From Nephromyces sp. MM_2019 (taxonomy: Eukaryota > Apicomplexa > Aconoidasida > Nephromycida), in the NCBI GenBank assembly GCA_015657535.1, contig JADHZB010000983.1, positions 29,617-93,616 on the forward strand: a DNA stretch of 64,000 nt, given 5' to 3'. The notes under the pieces are model-generated. The model was not told the DNA's origin, searched no databases, and saw only the letters and a list, made by a program, of their open reading frames with translations. Every line of letters begins with the position of its first letter. Position 1 is the first letter of the stretch. A program made the position numbers and the translations under genes. Of this stretch, positions 11,382 to 25,578 are shown one piece after another.

Positions 11382-14300
11382 TTTTCCAAACACATTATTA
11401 TCAATGCAGTTCAAACTGTGCGAGCAAGTCTCATCATTTTAGCGCTGCATCTACGTGAGCTAAATGTTTATAGTATTAAGTGGCTACATTTTTGCGTCTG
11501 AATTGCCTCTAGTCTTAATGGGGCCCTTTCCTACCTTTTAGGAACACATGACCACTAGAAATAAATCCAAAAGCAATATTGCCGGAGTAATGTTAGACAT
11601 CTGAATCACGTAATTCTAAATTCTCCCACACAATAGTTCAAAACTCTATGTAGAAATTAAGGATATTGGAGCACACCGGTAAAGTACTCACGGAGTGTTG
11701 TGCTATCACGTTATTATTCCTTACTGCTCCCAAGTAGTGACAATACTTCCATGGCACAAAAAGGTGTCTTTACCCATTCCCAAACTTGATGCTACAATAC
11801 CATTAGGGCAGCGCAACCCTAATTGCTGCAGGAAAGCGCAATAAAAATTCCCCCTTTACGTAAACAAAGTCATGAAGAGTCGCTTGAACTAGCTCTCCGC
11901 ATGCACCGAAATTCTGTAGAGTTGTGCTACTCTTCTTTGGCGACCCAGTGATTAGATACATACACGCAGTTACTTAATATTCATGCAAAATTTGTGAATC
12001 GGTTTTTCACTCAGATGCATTCCTATATTTGCGATTTTTCTGGAAGAAAAGCAGCGCTACTAGTGTATAACTTGCCCTACAGTTACCAAGCTAGAATGGC
12101 CTCAGTGAATAGCCCGTACCACAATTTTACACGATTACAGCGAGAAAGATTTACGAAACTTGCAGTGCGATAACATGAATAAGCATTGAAAAATATAGGA
12201 CGCAGCCCCAGCCCCGCTTCAAAGTGGGCCGATAGTGCAAAAATACACCCTAATTGAGCTGAAGCAATAAAACCCTAAATGAGGACAACTTGTATCCATA
12301 TAATGTGGGTAAAGTCCAGGCAGGGGCTACGACAGAGGTCTTTTCACACATCATGCTTAATTATTCGGTCAGGAAAGAAGTGAATTTAAGAAGTAGCGTA
12401 GCATTTCAAAGTTTTAAAGAAAAATTCTATTATTACAGTGAGAAGCTGCGACCCTGAACAAAATCCCGTTATAAATCAAAAGACTTTGGAAATGAGTAAG
12501 GTGCAATCAAGAAAAATGGTGAAGCTCAAGCGATTAGTGTCCCCAAAGGATGAAAATAAAAGAAAAGAGGGCACACTTCCTCTGCCTCAAAGCGAGCCAA
12601 TCAGCAAAGAAGCGCAAGCTGAAAAATTACGGGATTCAGGAATAAAGGCAGAGAGGAGAGCCCAGCAAATAAGAAATGTGAGTAATGGTGGCTTTTGGTA
12701 CACGGCCAGCGATGTGTAATAACCTTTTTAACTGCAGCATATACTGTTTAAAGAATGCAAACATTCCTGGTATATCAATGGCTTAAATATATCAAATAGA
12801 AAAAATAATATCACAAGAAGCTTATCGCGCAAATACTCGCTACTCAAACCTTACCCGAGGCATTATTTCCATGTTTGAGAGCTTTGGTCATGTCTCGGAG
12901 ACCAGAGGAATTCTTCTCACATTTGTTTCTCCCATATCTATTCAATACCAATAGAAGAGCCTCCTTAAGCTTTAAAGCAAGGCTAAGTCATTTCATTAGC
13001 AGAATCACTGAAAAACAACGCAAAAGACCTTTTGAACAGTCAAGCTTGCAACTTGGGAGTTATGACAATGCCATTTAATTATCTTCTATAACCCCATGAA
13101 TCCTGATTTCTAGTACTTCTGATGTGGAATTTTTTTTGCGTCCGTTGAATATTTACGTTTAAACCCTTTGTCCATTTAGTAGTAGCACAAACAAAAGTTC
13201 GTTTACACGAAAATTAAGGCATTTGAATGCTTAAAAATCCTCCATGTAAGTCAGCCAATTTAGATCCCTAGGGCAATAGAGACGCAGAGCACACATGGTA
13301 TAGCTACCGATTCAAACTGGAACTTTTTCGCAGGAAACACATGAAGTGCAGTACGGTATTATTCGATAAAACACAGTTAAATTACGTCGTTTTCATCATT
13401 CTCCTTCCCATCAGGAGCAAAAAGCAAGATAGTTTGTAGTGCAATGAAAAATAAATAACTAGTCAATGATGCTTATAAAGTAGCCCTACGGAGTCAATAA
13501 CATCACTAGGCATGATAGCTCATCCCTTCAAAGCTCTAATAAGTCGTAAAATCGCTTATCTCAGTAAGGCTTCTGCATGCATAGATGCAGTTGATTGCTC
13601 ACTGTGAAAAACAATGTGAAAATAGTATCGTTTGCCACAAGGATAGGCCATAGAGCTATCTAAAGATATAAGCTAATCACGCTATGCATAGCATGAAAAA
13701 AGTGATTTTTTTATTTTCACTTGCTTAAAACATAGAAATAAAACACCTTATATTGAAAAGAATATAGCATTTTGTCAGAAATAAAATTTCCTGCACTCTT
13801 GTGCCGGAGTCTGCCTTAGGACCAATCTATGATTGGCCCCTCTTCACCGTTAGCCTACAAGACATGATAAATAGAATATCACGCAAAGTAGGTGGACAGC
13901 TCTGGTGTTCTTAATAATCTTATTGTGTTAACATATTTGTCGGAGCGAGTAACGCATTCATGCTCCGTTATACAGGAGGCTCAAATACGCATGCATATGG
14001 CGATAGAAGAAAAAATCAGTGCGTTAGACGAGGAGATTGTAAGAAAGGATCAAATCGCTAACGCCTTCCTTGAGATGCATTGGCAGCGACAGGAACAGAT
14101 GAAGAATCATATTCTCCGGGTCCAGCATGATTACTTGATGATGAAGCATGATCTAAGAACACAAATTGATTATAACACCGCTGAAAACTACAAGCAACAG
14201 TGCTCTAGGGTGGAAAACATGATTATACAGCAACAAGCATGTTCTCTACAACTTTCCGAAATACATCAGCAAGCGATCAAGGCGATATCAGAATTACAGA

Positions 14301-17108
14301 TGCAAATGAAAGAGGTTGTGCTTACGCTAATAGGGAGGGGTAATGCATGTAAACGATATCTGAGACAGCCATAATCAATTACCTTTCCGACAACACATGA
14401 ACGTGGCATACTTTTAATTCTTTTAATTTTGCAGATATGAGCTAGTGTAATCACTGTCTATCACAGATAAAAATATCGCTACAAACTAATGTGACAGGAG
14501 CTTAGTCATAAATTTGCTGTTAATTTATCTCCAAAAATTTAGCTGCCATATTCTACCTTTTAAGATATTAAGAATATCCAAGCAAGTTCTGCTTTACATT
14601 TGCCAATAAAATCTATCTAAAGCAAGCATAACTTAGCAAAAACACTTTTTCAACGAAAAAATATCGAGCAGACCGGAAAGAGAAATATCGAAATAAAAAC
14701 CATCAGGGCTTCGTGCATGAGGACTTAGGCGACAGCATAATATAAAATTCACAAAAGCTAACTAAAATGGGGTGGGGTACAACAAAATAGCGGCTTACAA
14801 GCGAAAATAAGTCCTCACAAATAATTGTGAAGCATTATGAAAATGAGTAAAGAATTCTTCCTTGCGTTATCCTTCAGCATCTATTTTCTCGATCATCAAA
14901 GCTCTTCCAGGGTATTGACGCATTTTTTAAATGCCCATTTTTTAATAAACTAATAACCGTAACATTAAGAATTCAGGAAATGCAACAGCTAAAAGTTATG
15001 CTAATTAAAATTTGGCAGGTTTAGGTACAAATTTCCGCATGCGCATATCAAGATTTATCTTAATGGAGAAACGGGCAGCTGAAGGGTGTATTACCTAATT
15101 TTATCTGACCGTAATATAATAGAAACAAATTTCCAAGCTATAATAGAATCCAAATACAATACTATACTATACACATGGACTAGGGATATCGAACCACTTG
15201 CATATCATCTAACAAAAAAGCACAATCTTATCTGCGTTGCATATTGCTAGTATTCCACTATGAATACAGAGAATCCAGCAGGTGCTAGAGTATCAAAGTC
15301 AAAGTTGTTTCAACATCCTTGAAGAAAGCGAGGAGTGTACTGATACAGTTGAAAAGAGTATGGAAGTTGGACACGAGGTGCTTCTACAGGACATTTCACA
15401 AAATAACGGGACCTTTCTCAATGCTCTGCATGATCAAACAAAACAAAACTTTATGCAAGCAAAGGAGTTTTATGATAAGGTATCCGAGTCTAGCACTGCG
15501 CTACATGATGATCTCGAAAAGAGGATAAAATCGCTTAATGAAAGCATTATAAGAACCCAAGAAAATATAAAGATCCAAAGGAAAAAAATTCAAGACGCAA
15601 ATTCTTTATTGCATCAAAGGAAGAAGACCAGGTTGGCTAGCAAACTGAAGCTGCATTAGATTACTAAAGTTTCTATACCTTTCACTAAGTCCAGTCTTGG
15701 TGAGAGCTTTTTTATTTTTCAAAACTGTTGATGCAGTTGCCTTCGCGCGTTTGGCGGCATATAACGCCCCATAAGAATAATTTTTGTCACACTGGCGGTT
15801 TGAACATGACATCGCTTGTACCCTGGTAGTCGGTGCGGAATAACGCCTAGCACATGTGGTAATCCTGCAATTTTAAGGCAAAATGGTAGCTTCATTGCTT
15901 GGTTTTTTATCTGCCTGAAAGAATAACCTTGGTAGCGTGGTGTTACACATAAGCAGTTTTCCCTCGAGGAAGTGGTGCAACGAGCTATTGTGCCGGCGTA
16001 CGCACTCGTATGCCACCTCATGCGGCACTGAACCTCCACAAACTACTATACATACCCCTTCATGCAACCACAGAGACACCCCAAAAGCAGTGTAACGCAA
16101 GCTAGGAGTGATATTAACTGACTTTTCTAGCTTCTCTAATTAAGCATCATATCACTTCAGCCTAGCTTAATTAGGTTAATTTTTGCTGGAAAAGATTACA
16201 GCTATGTTTCACTGTACCTCACGCTGAGGGCACGGCTGTACTTTTGCAACAGCTTGCTTCTGGGTTCGCGATATCGTGCACTTGGCGCTCGCTATAGAAA
16301 GTCCTATGGGCTACATATTCCCTCGTTTCCGACAAGTCTACCTCTGCTCTTACTACTACTGAACAGTGATAAGGTGATCAGGGAAGAGAAGCAAGGTTCC
16401 CACCTCTCAGAGCTGTGCGTCAGCTTCAGGGAAAAGAAAAAAAAGCTCGAGATCCAAAGATACCAGTTTCAACAGGTGTTGAGTCAAAAGAGGATGAAAC
16501 TATGGAAAGAACAAGTGGCAGACAAGTTCTTTGAAGAGGTATCGCTGAGAGTAAAAAGCTTGAAGGATGACATCACAGAGAAGGCAAAGGTATTTCACGG
16601 CATAGTGGACGAGCTACAGCCCAGCGGCCAGCAAAACATTCAAGAGAGCAAAGAACCCGCTGCCAATGAGGATCTTCATAACAACATGGATTCTCATCAG
16701 ACGGCACAAAAAGAGAGATTCCGTTCCTCGAAGAACTACACTAGCCGGTTCGCCAACACGAAGAGCACATTAGCAAAGGGCTTTTCGATTGCATCATCAG
16801 TTGCTGAACAGCGCAATGAATCCACAGACATTACTAAAGAAGCAATACCAGCATCAACCTCTGAATCACAGGATTCAGCACTTTCTGACGCCCTACATAA
16901 GTTCACAGCAGAGTATCAGCTATTGCATGACCTTCTCTGCAGGCTTCAGAACAAAGCCGGCTGGTTTCTAACATCCCAAGTGACACGACGTCCTCCGGAA
17001 GCCGACGACAGCACAGCGGTTCAAGGGGCAGGTCGAATTAAAATTAAAGAGATTCAGCCTACGCTTGAGCACAAGTCAAGAGGGATAGCAGTTCACGAAA
17101 GAACATAG
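11382..17108 (+). CDS. Unrecognised coiled-coil protein, 5 exons found, 5' end not found
   Basis: Exons on plus: 11382-11454, 12439-12677, 13976-14314, 15270-15631 and 16367-17108, with a TAG stop at the end. Phases agree at every junction, giving 584 residues. The first piece (FSKHIIINAVQTVRASL) has no start codon, so at least one exon is missing upstream. The middle exons are long alpha-helical, Gln/Glu/Lys-rich stretches with heptad-like spacing (for example EEKISALDEEIVRKDQ and DDLEKRIKSLNESI), typical of an extended coiled coil. A second basic helical block follows (EKKKKLEIQRYQFQQ), and then a Ser/Thr/Glu-rich tail of about 150 residues that looks disordered. The donors at 14315 (GTTGTG) and 15632 (GTTGGC) are weak, so exon ends there may be off. 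A cytoskeletal or centrosomal scaffold, or the tail of a motor protein, is possible; I saw no motor-domain motif. Two of its exons (113 and 120 codons) and the 247-codon last exon are long for this region, which supports coding. Confidence 0.65.
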
Positions 17109-20100
17109 CAGGGTGTTTAGGATGACGCCAGTATATCGAAGTCACAGTTCAATTTATTTCAAGGGAACCAAAGGAGGATTATAGTTGCTTACAATTAAAG
17201 CCATAAACATGTTATTGTGAACTTGCTAGCCGGGTGTTACAAAGTTTTATGTGTGGCCTAAATGGGAAAGTAGCGAATTCGAAAAAATATTAACCCGCGG
17301 TCAAATACTGCACTTTTCCAATATTGATGAAGAAAGCTAAAGTCGGACCGTGCAAGTCAGCTAGCAGCCACATACAACACACTTCTATAAGACTAAAGCC
17401 GCACGCACTGACATTCTCACAGCGTTAAACAAGTGTCAATGTGTTGTCATGATAACACACACTACGTAGGGTGTACCTCAAAGGGGAATGATAAATGGAC
17501 AAAGAAACGAGCATACAGTGAACTTCGCGTGTGAGCACTAGTTTCATTTCTGTGCCTAGCATACCAGAACCTCCCTTAAAAATCTTTTCCAATAGTGAAA
17601 GAAATTCATAATATGAGCTGTAATAGGGACGAAATTTCTGGTTTAATCTCCCGCCCGTGGCTCTATTTTGCCGCATGAAAATATTAAAATAAGTCAGTAT
17701 CCGTCGGGTTGTGAAATGACGAACGTGAAATATAACATATTTCGTGCGAAAAAACAAGTGAAAACATTACAAAACCTTCAATCACCAAGAAATTCAGTAT
17801 ACGCTTTACACACACGCAACTACAAGAAAACCCCAAGTATTCATGGCCATTGTTCCCAGACAAATACAAATATCAAGCCACACTAAGCTCACCAAGACAG
17901 CTAATCAGGTACGCAGGAGCGTAGAGTTAAGAGCACTGCAGAGTCGAATTTAGCAAGCATTTGCTCGTGGGAATTGCTCAACCAACTTAACGCCAAAATC
18001 TTAATAACCACCGTAAAAATATTTCGACCTAAACGCGGGGTAGCACCGTCCCTCCAAGCCTCACAACAGTCAACTATTCAGCACAATCGCAACGGTAGCA
18101 ACCGCTTCCATCAACAATGCATGCAACACTCAAGTGCCAGCTTTAAAATGAATAATGGTTATTATGGAATTTTCAAGTAGCCTGCGCTTGGCGTGCTTAT
18201 AGCAATATTGAATAGTTAAATAGGCACGGAGATGCAGTGTTCGTACATTTCTCTTGATAAACCGCGGGCACATACTTCAGGTATGTTTTATTTTATAATT
18301 CCGTAGTTAGATTTCTTTGTGAAAAAAGCACGATTTTGTTGTAGTTATGCGGTTTTATGTGGCCTCACTTGAAGCATACACATAAATATTAACGCATGCT
18401 ACAATAATATATTTTATGAGATTATACTGAAACCGCAGTGAGCACCATTAAAGATAATGCCTACCATAGTGCTTCTAATCTCGATTTACCTTGCCGCAGC
18501 AACTATAGAAAAAATTAGAAGCTAATTGCATTACATTGCCTCTTAAATATCTACACATAGACAGATTAAAATATAATAAAGCTCAGCTGATCGACATTCC
18601 CACGCTCAACGTATGCAGAAGAGCAGAGAGAACTTGCAATACAATATACGCTAGGAGTCTACATATGCGTTCAGAAGAAAACAAATTTAACAACGTATCG
18701 AACTTATCCCCTATTCGTCCGCAGAAAATTTTACTTAGAAAAACTGGCAAACAATTATTAAACCAAATCTCCTCAAGGATTACTCCTTAACAAAGTTTAC
18801 TAGGTAGTACAAAATTCACAATACAAATAGAAACATAGCAGCGGCATCAAATATTCAACGTTTTTTATCCGTTGGGCTGTCACTAGGTTTACTCTTTGCA
18901 ATATTTGTAGTAGATGACTTTTCGATAGTATCCCTTTCAGACGAAAGTTTGTTTTCCAATTGACCTAAAAAGGGCAAAAACTCCACTTATGAGCTTAAGA
19001 AAGGCTTTGAAAGCATAGTAGCATCTACAATACCAGGAGAAGTGGAAATCACACTTCTGTTAATACAATACATAAGCAAAGCGCTTAAGGCATAAATGCA
19101 ACAAAAGCAGGAAAAAAAACCATAAACTCACGTTTATGCCACGCTTGAAAGTTGGTATAGGAAATATTCACAAAATTTTACCCTATCCTCAATGAATCAC
19201 AAAGTACCACAACCGTATAGGGTTTTAGGTTGCAGTTGCTGCTTTTTCTTTAGCAAAAGCGGTACTAATGGTAGTTGAAAGAAGAATGCCCAAAAAAAAA
19301 CAGAAAGAAATTCATAACAGAAAAGACTTAAAAATTCAGAAATGTAGCAGCTATAAAAAGCAATACGGATACAAGAGCTATCAAAAAAATTATAGATAAT
19401 AGTGCACATACAGCGATGACTAAACAATTTTAAGCAGGGAGTTTCAATTATGTTGAAATTGACTTGTGCTAATCAGTGAGGAAATATACACATTCACACA
19501 GCCAACATGCAGGGCATTTTCAAGTGTTAATAATGTAAATAAAGCACACACGAAAAAATTTAGCCGTAGTACAAAAAAAAAATCAAAGGTGTAACAGGTT
19601 ATAGTATACTAAAGGCGTTACACTACCTTTTTATACAAAAATTCAAGGTAGATTGTAATCTCTGCAGCACGTTTTTCTTACATAAACAGAAAAACACTTG
19701 ATATTCAAGAATTTTATTAGTATACGCACACCTTAGCACCAAAATTTCATCTCAAGCTGCAATACTAGCAGTTGTATCAAAATCGGTGACTCTGGGAGCG
19801 AATATAGCCATATATAAAACAATAGTTATAAAAATACTCCCTGAAAAGCACAAATGCAGCGTTCAAAGACATCAATGAATGCAAGATACTACACAAAAAA
19901 ATGCTAATATATGCATGAATGGGGAACACACGACTTGATAGTCAAGTAGGCATGTCTAAACATTCGAAAGTTACCCATAGACATGTATCAAAGCTAATAA
20001 AAAAAGACATGCATCAAGATCAAAACTTTCTCTTCATCTATAGTGTAAGAGTACAAAGTGCATACTGAAAAAGCTATGTTATGCAGGTTAGTAGCCCAAA

Positions 20101-20185
20101 GCCCTTTAAAAAAGGCAAATGCATACATTAAAGCAAAACGAAAAACAGTGGCGTGAAATCACCGTTAAAAACAGCATTAATGCCG
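17109..20185. other. Convergent intergenic interval, nothing recognised
   Basis: This 3 kb AT-rich stretch separates the 3' ends of the coiled-coil gene and COX5B. The longest frame (minus, 17425-17757, about 110 codons) has no splice partners or family resemblance and is within what chance gives at this composition. No RNA gene or repeat array was seen. Confidence 0.5.
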
Positions 20186-22272
20186 TCAGGGTGGCAAGCC
20201 AATCAATGTCGTAGCTTTACCTTTTTTGAAAAGTTGTTTGTAGACAACGTCTCCTATTGGCCAGTGCACGTACTCTCCCGAGTTGAACATTACCTGACCT
20301 CTCTCGAGCAACTTCATGTCAAACAAATCGTCCAACTATAAACAAAAAATTACAAGCTTTCATAAAAAAAGTTATTCTATGCGGCAATTTTCAGCGTGAA
20401 TTATAGCTGAAAAAACTACCTAGTGTGATACTTTCAAAAAAACGCGAAAATTCTTGAAATATGCCGCGCGCACATTTTATAAATAGGTAGGACCCACTTC
20501 GAGATAACGTGCTGGTGGAAAGTCATCAAGAATGCACACAAAGAAGGCGTCCATTGAAAAAACGACAGTGATGAGGCTTATCAGGGAAGCCTTACCCTCC
20601 ACTGTATAACAGCAATTGCCTTCCTAAGATCATGCTACCATATTTGTTCTGGAGCTTAGTAGATCACTATAGGTTAGCTAAATCAAATTATTTCTCCAAA
20701 AAACTTTTTCTCTCCACTCGAGATATTATATCAACAATTTACCTCTGGATCTACTGGAAAGGGATCTTTCCCGTCAGGCAATGAGTAAGTGACCCTCACA
20801 AGCATAAATATCTGATCACACTCTCCACATCGATAAAGGAAGCCTTCTTTGCACCGAAACCAGAGCGGGACGTGCTCATTATCTCCAGTACCTCCGGTAC
20901 ACCCGACAACCCTGCGGTCCATAAAGTTTACAAACACGTAATCATGAGTAGGGTAGGAAAAAAATAAGAGGGGTACTAAAATCAGGCTAAAGAGTCAAAA
21001 TATCACCTTTCGATGTGAACACTGGGCACCAGCACTGGCTTTTCTATAGTTCCAAAGGGACCGATGAAAGGTGAAGACTTGAGATACTCGTACAATTCTA
21101 GAAGCCCCACCATATGTTCTGACTCTTCCTTCACAATCTGCGAAATATATTATGGAGATAAAAGTGACCAGTTTAGAACTGTGCATCACAAAGAGAAGCA
21201 CAGAACAGGAGATACAAGCGACGAGAACAACATGGGCAGGTCCTTTATCCAATTAATGATCGCCTCCCACATTTGTATCACCCCATCATCAGTTTGCTCA
21301 AAATCGCAATCTATCTAATGCCAACACAGACATAGATAGCACAGCTTACATACGGACTCAAGTAGCCACATCAGCCATAACAATTCGGTAACATTTTCCC
21401 CACAACAACTTCTACGAAAGCGTGTTTATATCGGCGTTATCACCACAAACACCATCTTGGCGAACAAAAAACCTTAACAGCGAAAAAATTTCAAGATAAT
21501 CTACAAGGTAATTATAATACGGGTAAATTTCATCTTCCAATGCATCTGAACAAGGACAGAAGTTAACTTCCAATGCAAATCCAAGATGTCATCCAAGAAC
21601 TTCCACATTTACCTGCAGTCCGAGGTCCCTAGCAAGCTGGGCATACGATTTCTTAGTCAAATTTTCAGTGTCCATTAAGGTCGACTCCCCTCTTATCCTC
21701 CAATACCAATAGTTTTCAAAGAAATCCATACTCTTCGGGTCCTTTTTCATCCACTGGTCAACATTGGGAGGAAGCGTGTCCAGAGGTAGCTCATAATCGT
21801 CAGGGCTGCTCCTAACAAAATGAAGATACGTTCTACGAGCACCATGGAGGTAAAGATTTCCTAAAGATACTCCACTTGACCGAGAGCAGAAGCTTGAAAA
21901 GTTCCTGCTCGAAGTTACCGGGGCAATTTCATGCTTTTTTGCCAATGAAAAGCTACTGACTCCATGACAAAAAGGCGGAGTTTTTGCTGGGCCTCCAAAA
22001 AGACCCAGCCCCCTATAAAAACGTGCCAAACGTAAGGGGTGGGACATGAGTGAGACCCCGTGTCTTCTGTCAAACGGACGGATTCTTTGTGAGAATTGCA
22101 CTCTGTTGCCAGAGTAAATAAATATGTGTGAGCCTTTCTTGTAGAGGCGTCTGCCGAAGAGTAGGTAGGGGGGCACAGCCTCCGGCGTTCGGTAATTCCC
22201 GCGGTAACTCCGTGGGAGCCTTAATGGTGCCCCGCCGAACAGCAAGATGATGAGGCGCGTAGTTGCAAGCAT
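20186..22272 (-). CDS. COX5B: Cytochrome c oxidase subunit 5B (yeast Cox4 type), 4 exons, complete
   Basis: Nuclear-encoded zinc-binding subunit of mitochondrial respiratory complex IV, facing the matrix. Exons on minus: 22272-21613, 21137-21007, 20911-20743, 20335-20186 (TGA). All are GT-AG and in phase. The core matches COX5[16 protein letters not shown], then WFRC and YRCGEC, against human PIMVPS...RIVGC...QRCPNC. Upstream, [18 protein letters not shown] and NYWYWRIRG form a conserved-looking pre-domain; downstream is a 50-residue C-terminal extension ([14 protein letters not shown]) absent from the human protein. The start is uncertain. The ATG at 22272 gives 369 residues; an in-frame ATG at 22047 gives 294 and begins with a good mitochondrial presequence ([13 protein letters not shown]). 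The reading frame stays open upstream of both. One of the usual four zinc cysteines is displaced (see findings). Confidence 0.92.
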
Positions 22273-25200
22273 CCGGATAACGAAACCTCGGAGAGGTTGT
22301 AGCGTGGCAGTGTTACGATGCTGTGGTACTCGTGAAGGAGCATCGAGGGTAATGCTACAACATTCCCCGATCTGGGCCTTGGGATGTATCTGCAATACAT
22401 GCCGAAACTGCTTTTCGCCTCCGCGGCTGCACTTTGCAGCAACTTCCTCCAGTCTTAACTAGAGAGCTTGTTGAACCACACTAGCGTATAGGGGCGCCGG
22501 AGTCGGTTTAAAGCGGTACTTAAAACGTCGACGCAGACCCGGTAGGTGGTATAGCTGGAAGTGTATAAGCGTAGGGTACAATAAGTCACCGTTCCGTTTG
22601 TGCTACTAGGAGGAAACTTGACTTCTCAAACCAATTCTACCTGGATTCCCACGCTGCGAAAGCACTCAAGCCACTGAGCTCCTGGAAATATTTTTGTAAT
22701 TGCTTCGCATCCCTCCTGACAAACTACTGTATTGTGGCATCGATGCATGTATACAAGCCTCCAAAGTATTTTTGTTATAATGGCACCCAGTGCCGCACGG
22801 ACGAACTAGTGAGCTTTGTTACATATATACCATCTTTTAAACTTTCCTTTTAACGAGACACATACTTGTTGAAATATTATTACATAATAAGATACCAATT
22901 TTCTTATGATTGAAACCTCGCTTACCCAAAGGGGGCTTCCACGGTTTGAGAGGGGCTGGTCAACTTACTCCGAGCTACGAGTTACATTGCAGCACCATGT
23001 AGAAATTATACCATTTTAGTAGGTTAGAATTTAGCAGTTCATATTTATAACTGTTGGATCGTTATATTAGGCTATTGGTTATTCATATGGTACTCTAGGA
23101 ACCATTCTCTACCCGGCAGTTGAAGCTCTCTATTGTGTGTTCGGCCTTCATTGCGGTAAAAACCTACAACGGGGTAGCATAACATGATGCAGTAAGTGGC
23201 TCGCCCGTTACAGCTATCATCAGTATGGAATACTATTACGGCCGCAATCTCAACAAGGGGCAATAGAGTGAAATGCCATTTCAGTATTTTCTGGTTAGTA
23301 TGCCCATGGGAGACAAGTACTCACATTGGGTTGTGAGCCGTGAAAACTCGAAATTAGTAACAGTGGGTTACATCAAGAATGCGTAGCTGGTGCTTAATGT
23401 TGTTTTTAAATCACGTTTAGGTGCTTAGATTGCACTCATACAAAAAATAGTATTCCTATAAAGACAAACATGTTTCAGAGTAGTATAGATTGTGTAATAG
23501 TGAGATGCTAGGAGGAATTGACAGCTAAATCTCAGGTAATCCAGCCAGCAGCTTTAAAGAAGGAAGGAAAGAAAACATTACAGAACAATTAAACTTAAGC
23601 TACCGTCAGGACAACGATCCGCAGAGACATCCAGAATATTAAAATTTGTGGAGTGTATCGAAGAGGTATAAAACGCAAAATAAAATCTAACTTCCCTGCT
23701 GCAAAGCAATTTACTACTTTGTGGGAGTTCCTTCTATAGTTATCCTTATGACCATGCAGCACCACTTTCGGAACGTAAGTGAAATCTCGCAATTTTTTTG
23801 CATTTCGGTATTTTTTTGCAGGATTTGGAATTGTACATATAATACCACGCACTTTTCGTGTTCCAAAAAGCCACTTCTTAATAGGATCTACTCTCAAGCA
23901 GCAACTTTTATTGTTATTCCCAGTACAGGCCTACCTCCTGGTCAATTGTAATGCATGCCTTAGCAGCGGGGTGTTCAGATTGGTGCCTTCACATACTGGC
24001 CCAAAAACATCGTTTCCAGTAGTCTAGAAAGTATTCTTGAGCCACGCTACATACGGCCAATCACGAAAAGTTACCAGTTACAGAACAAACTGCTGCGCAT
24101 CGGCAAGGCTTCGGAGCTAGACTAGCTAGATATCAAAGCGACGATCAGGAAGCTACATATTTCAGTAATCTGAAGCTGTTCAAATATACACTGGAAACAC
24201 TATCCTAATTATTGAAAGTGTAAGGAAACTAATCCAGCAAGAAAATTGTATACAAATTAATACCCATACTTTGATACCCTCACTAATTCTTTGGATGCAC
24301 TCTTTTTAGCAGTGAAAATTGTAAAAAACTAATCACTGGCAAGAAACTATCTCTTTTTTCATATTTTACGTATTTATTATGGCACTAAAAAGGGATGAAA
24401 ACAATTCATTCACATAATCACAGCAGCACGCCATACAGCTATGAAGATTATAGCCTTACCAGTGGCATCCATCATGCCAGGGTCTTACCTCCATGGACGC
24501 AAAGAAAGTTTGCTACATGTGGTATTACTCGGGCTAATGAAACTTAAGACTATGTTGTAACAGTTGCAGCCTTTTTGCTGGCATTCAGAGCAATGCAGTC
24601 CAGCCCATTGCAACGCATCCGAATAGCTCTTTATATTACTAAGAAGCAAGCCCATGCTGACGACCCTTTTTGTCTATTATCACACAATTAAAACAGGGAT
24701 CCGTCTAGCAGAAAAAAAATTCCGCATTTATGGAGTGAAAATGATAACCTGTACCAGGGAGTCTTCCACATTCTCATATCGATTTTCAGTGGTACATTTT
24801 CAAATGCATCGTTTGACTTCATGATTACCAGAATAGCAGCAACGGTACCCACCTAATGATGATATTCGCTACAATAAGCAACACACGTGGCTTTTGTGGC
24901 AAAAAAAGGGATTGAATGGCAACACTAAAGCTATTTCATCTTGAATGATTCTCGTAAAATTGTAATTTGACCCGTGTTCTCTCCTATTCATCTTGTCTTA
25001 TAACTAAGTGCGTATATAAACTGACCGGAAAGCAGGTACATTAGCATTATACCATTAAAAGAGGATTCAGGCCTAGATATTCACGCTTATAAGAACTTAA
25101 TAGCGATCCCCATAAAGTAAGCCCTCTTTGAACGAACTGTTAATAGAAAAGTAACTCAGTACGCGGCAAGTTAGCAATGGCTGCTCGCCTAGCAACATTT

Positions 25201-25578
25201 TCCCTAGTAAGATTTTCTTGTGCCTTGATAACTTATGCTTAGCCCTCAAGTAAATGGAATACGAATAATACCAGCTTGCTCACGAGGCGAATAGGTATAA
25301 AATTTAGTCCGAGCGCACCTAGAACCATCAACGAAAGGGAGTCAAGACATTCCCCAAAGGGAGTGAAAAAGATGGGAAAATAAAGAAATAAAACAGCTAC
25401 AAGTGGAGATTCGAGTAGGCTGCACCATGCAGCAAGCAGAAGAAATCTCCGCAAAGCAAACCAACGCTTAAAAGCGTATAGAAACAAAACAGTAGCTGAA
25501 TCTCTGCCTTATTGAATCAATACCTACGCTGCAGGTAATGCGACATACAAAATAAATGTGGCTACACAACTTCTAGTA
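22273..25578. other. Interval between COX5B start and Nudix gene end, no supported gene
   Basis: The first 300 bases beside COX5B are GC-rich with many CG dinucleotides and may contain its promoter and 5' untranslated region. The rest is AT-rich. A minus frame of about 100 codons at 23595-23897 has basic, protein-like composition (NPAKKYRNAKKLRDF), but it begins at a TTG, lacks a partner exon and is of a length expected by chance. Confidence 0.45.

Noticed and set aside
17425..17757. 110-codon minus frame in the convergent interval
   Set aside because: Frames of this length are expected several times by chance in 64 kb at this base composition; no partner exons.
23595..23897. 100-codon basic minus frame
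   Set aside because: Starts at TTG, has no partner exon and is within chance length.
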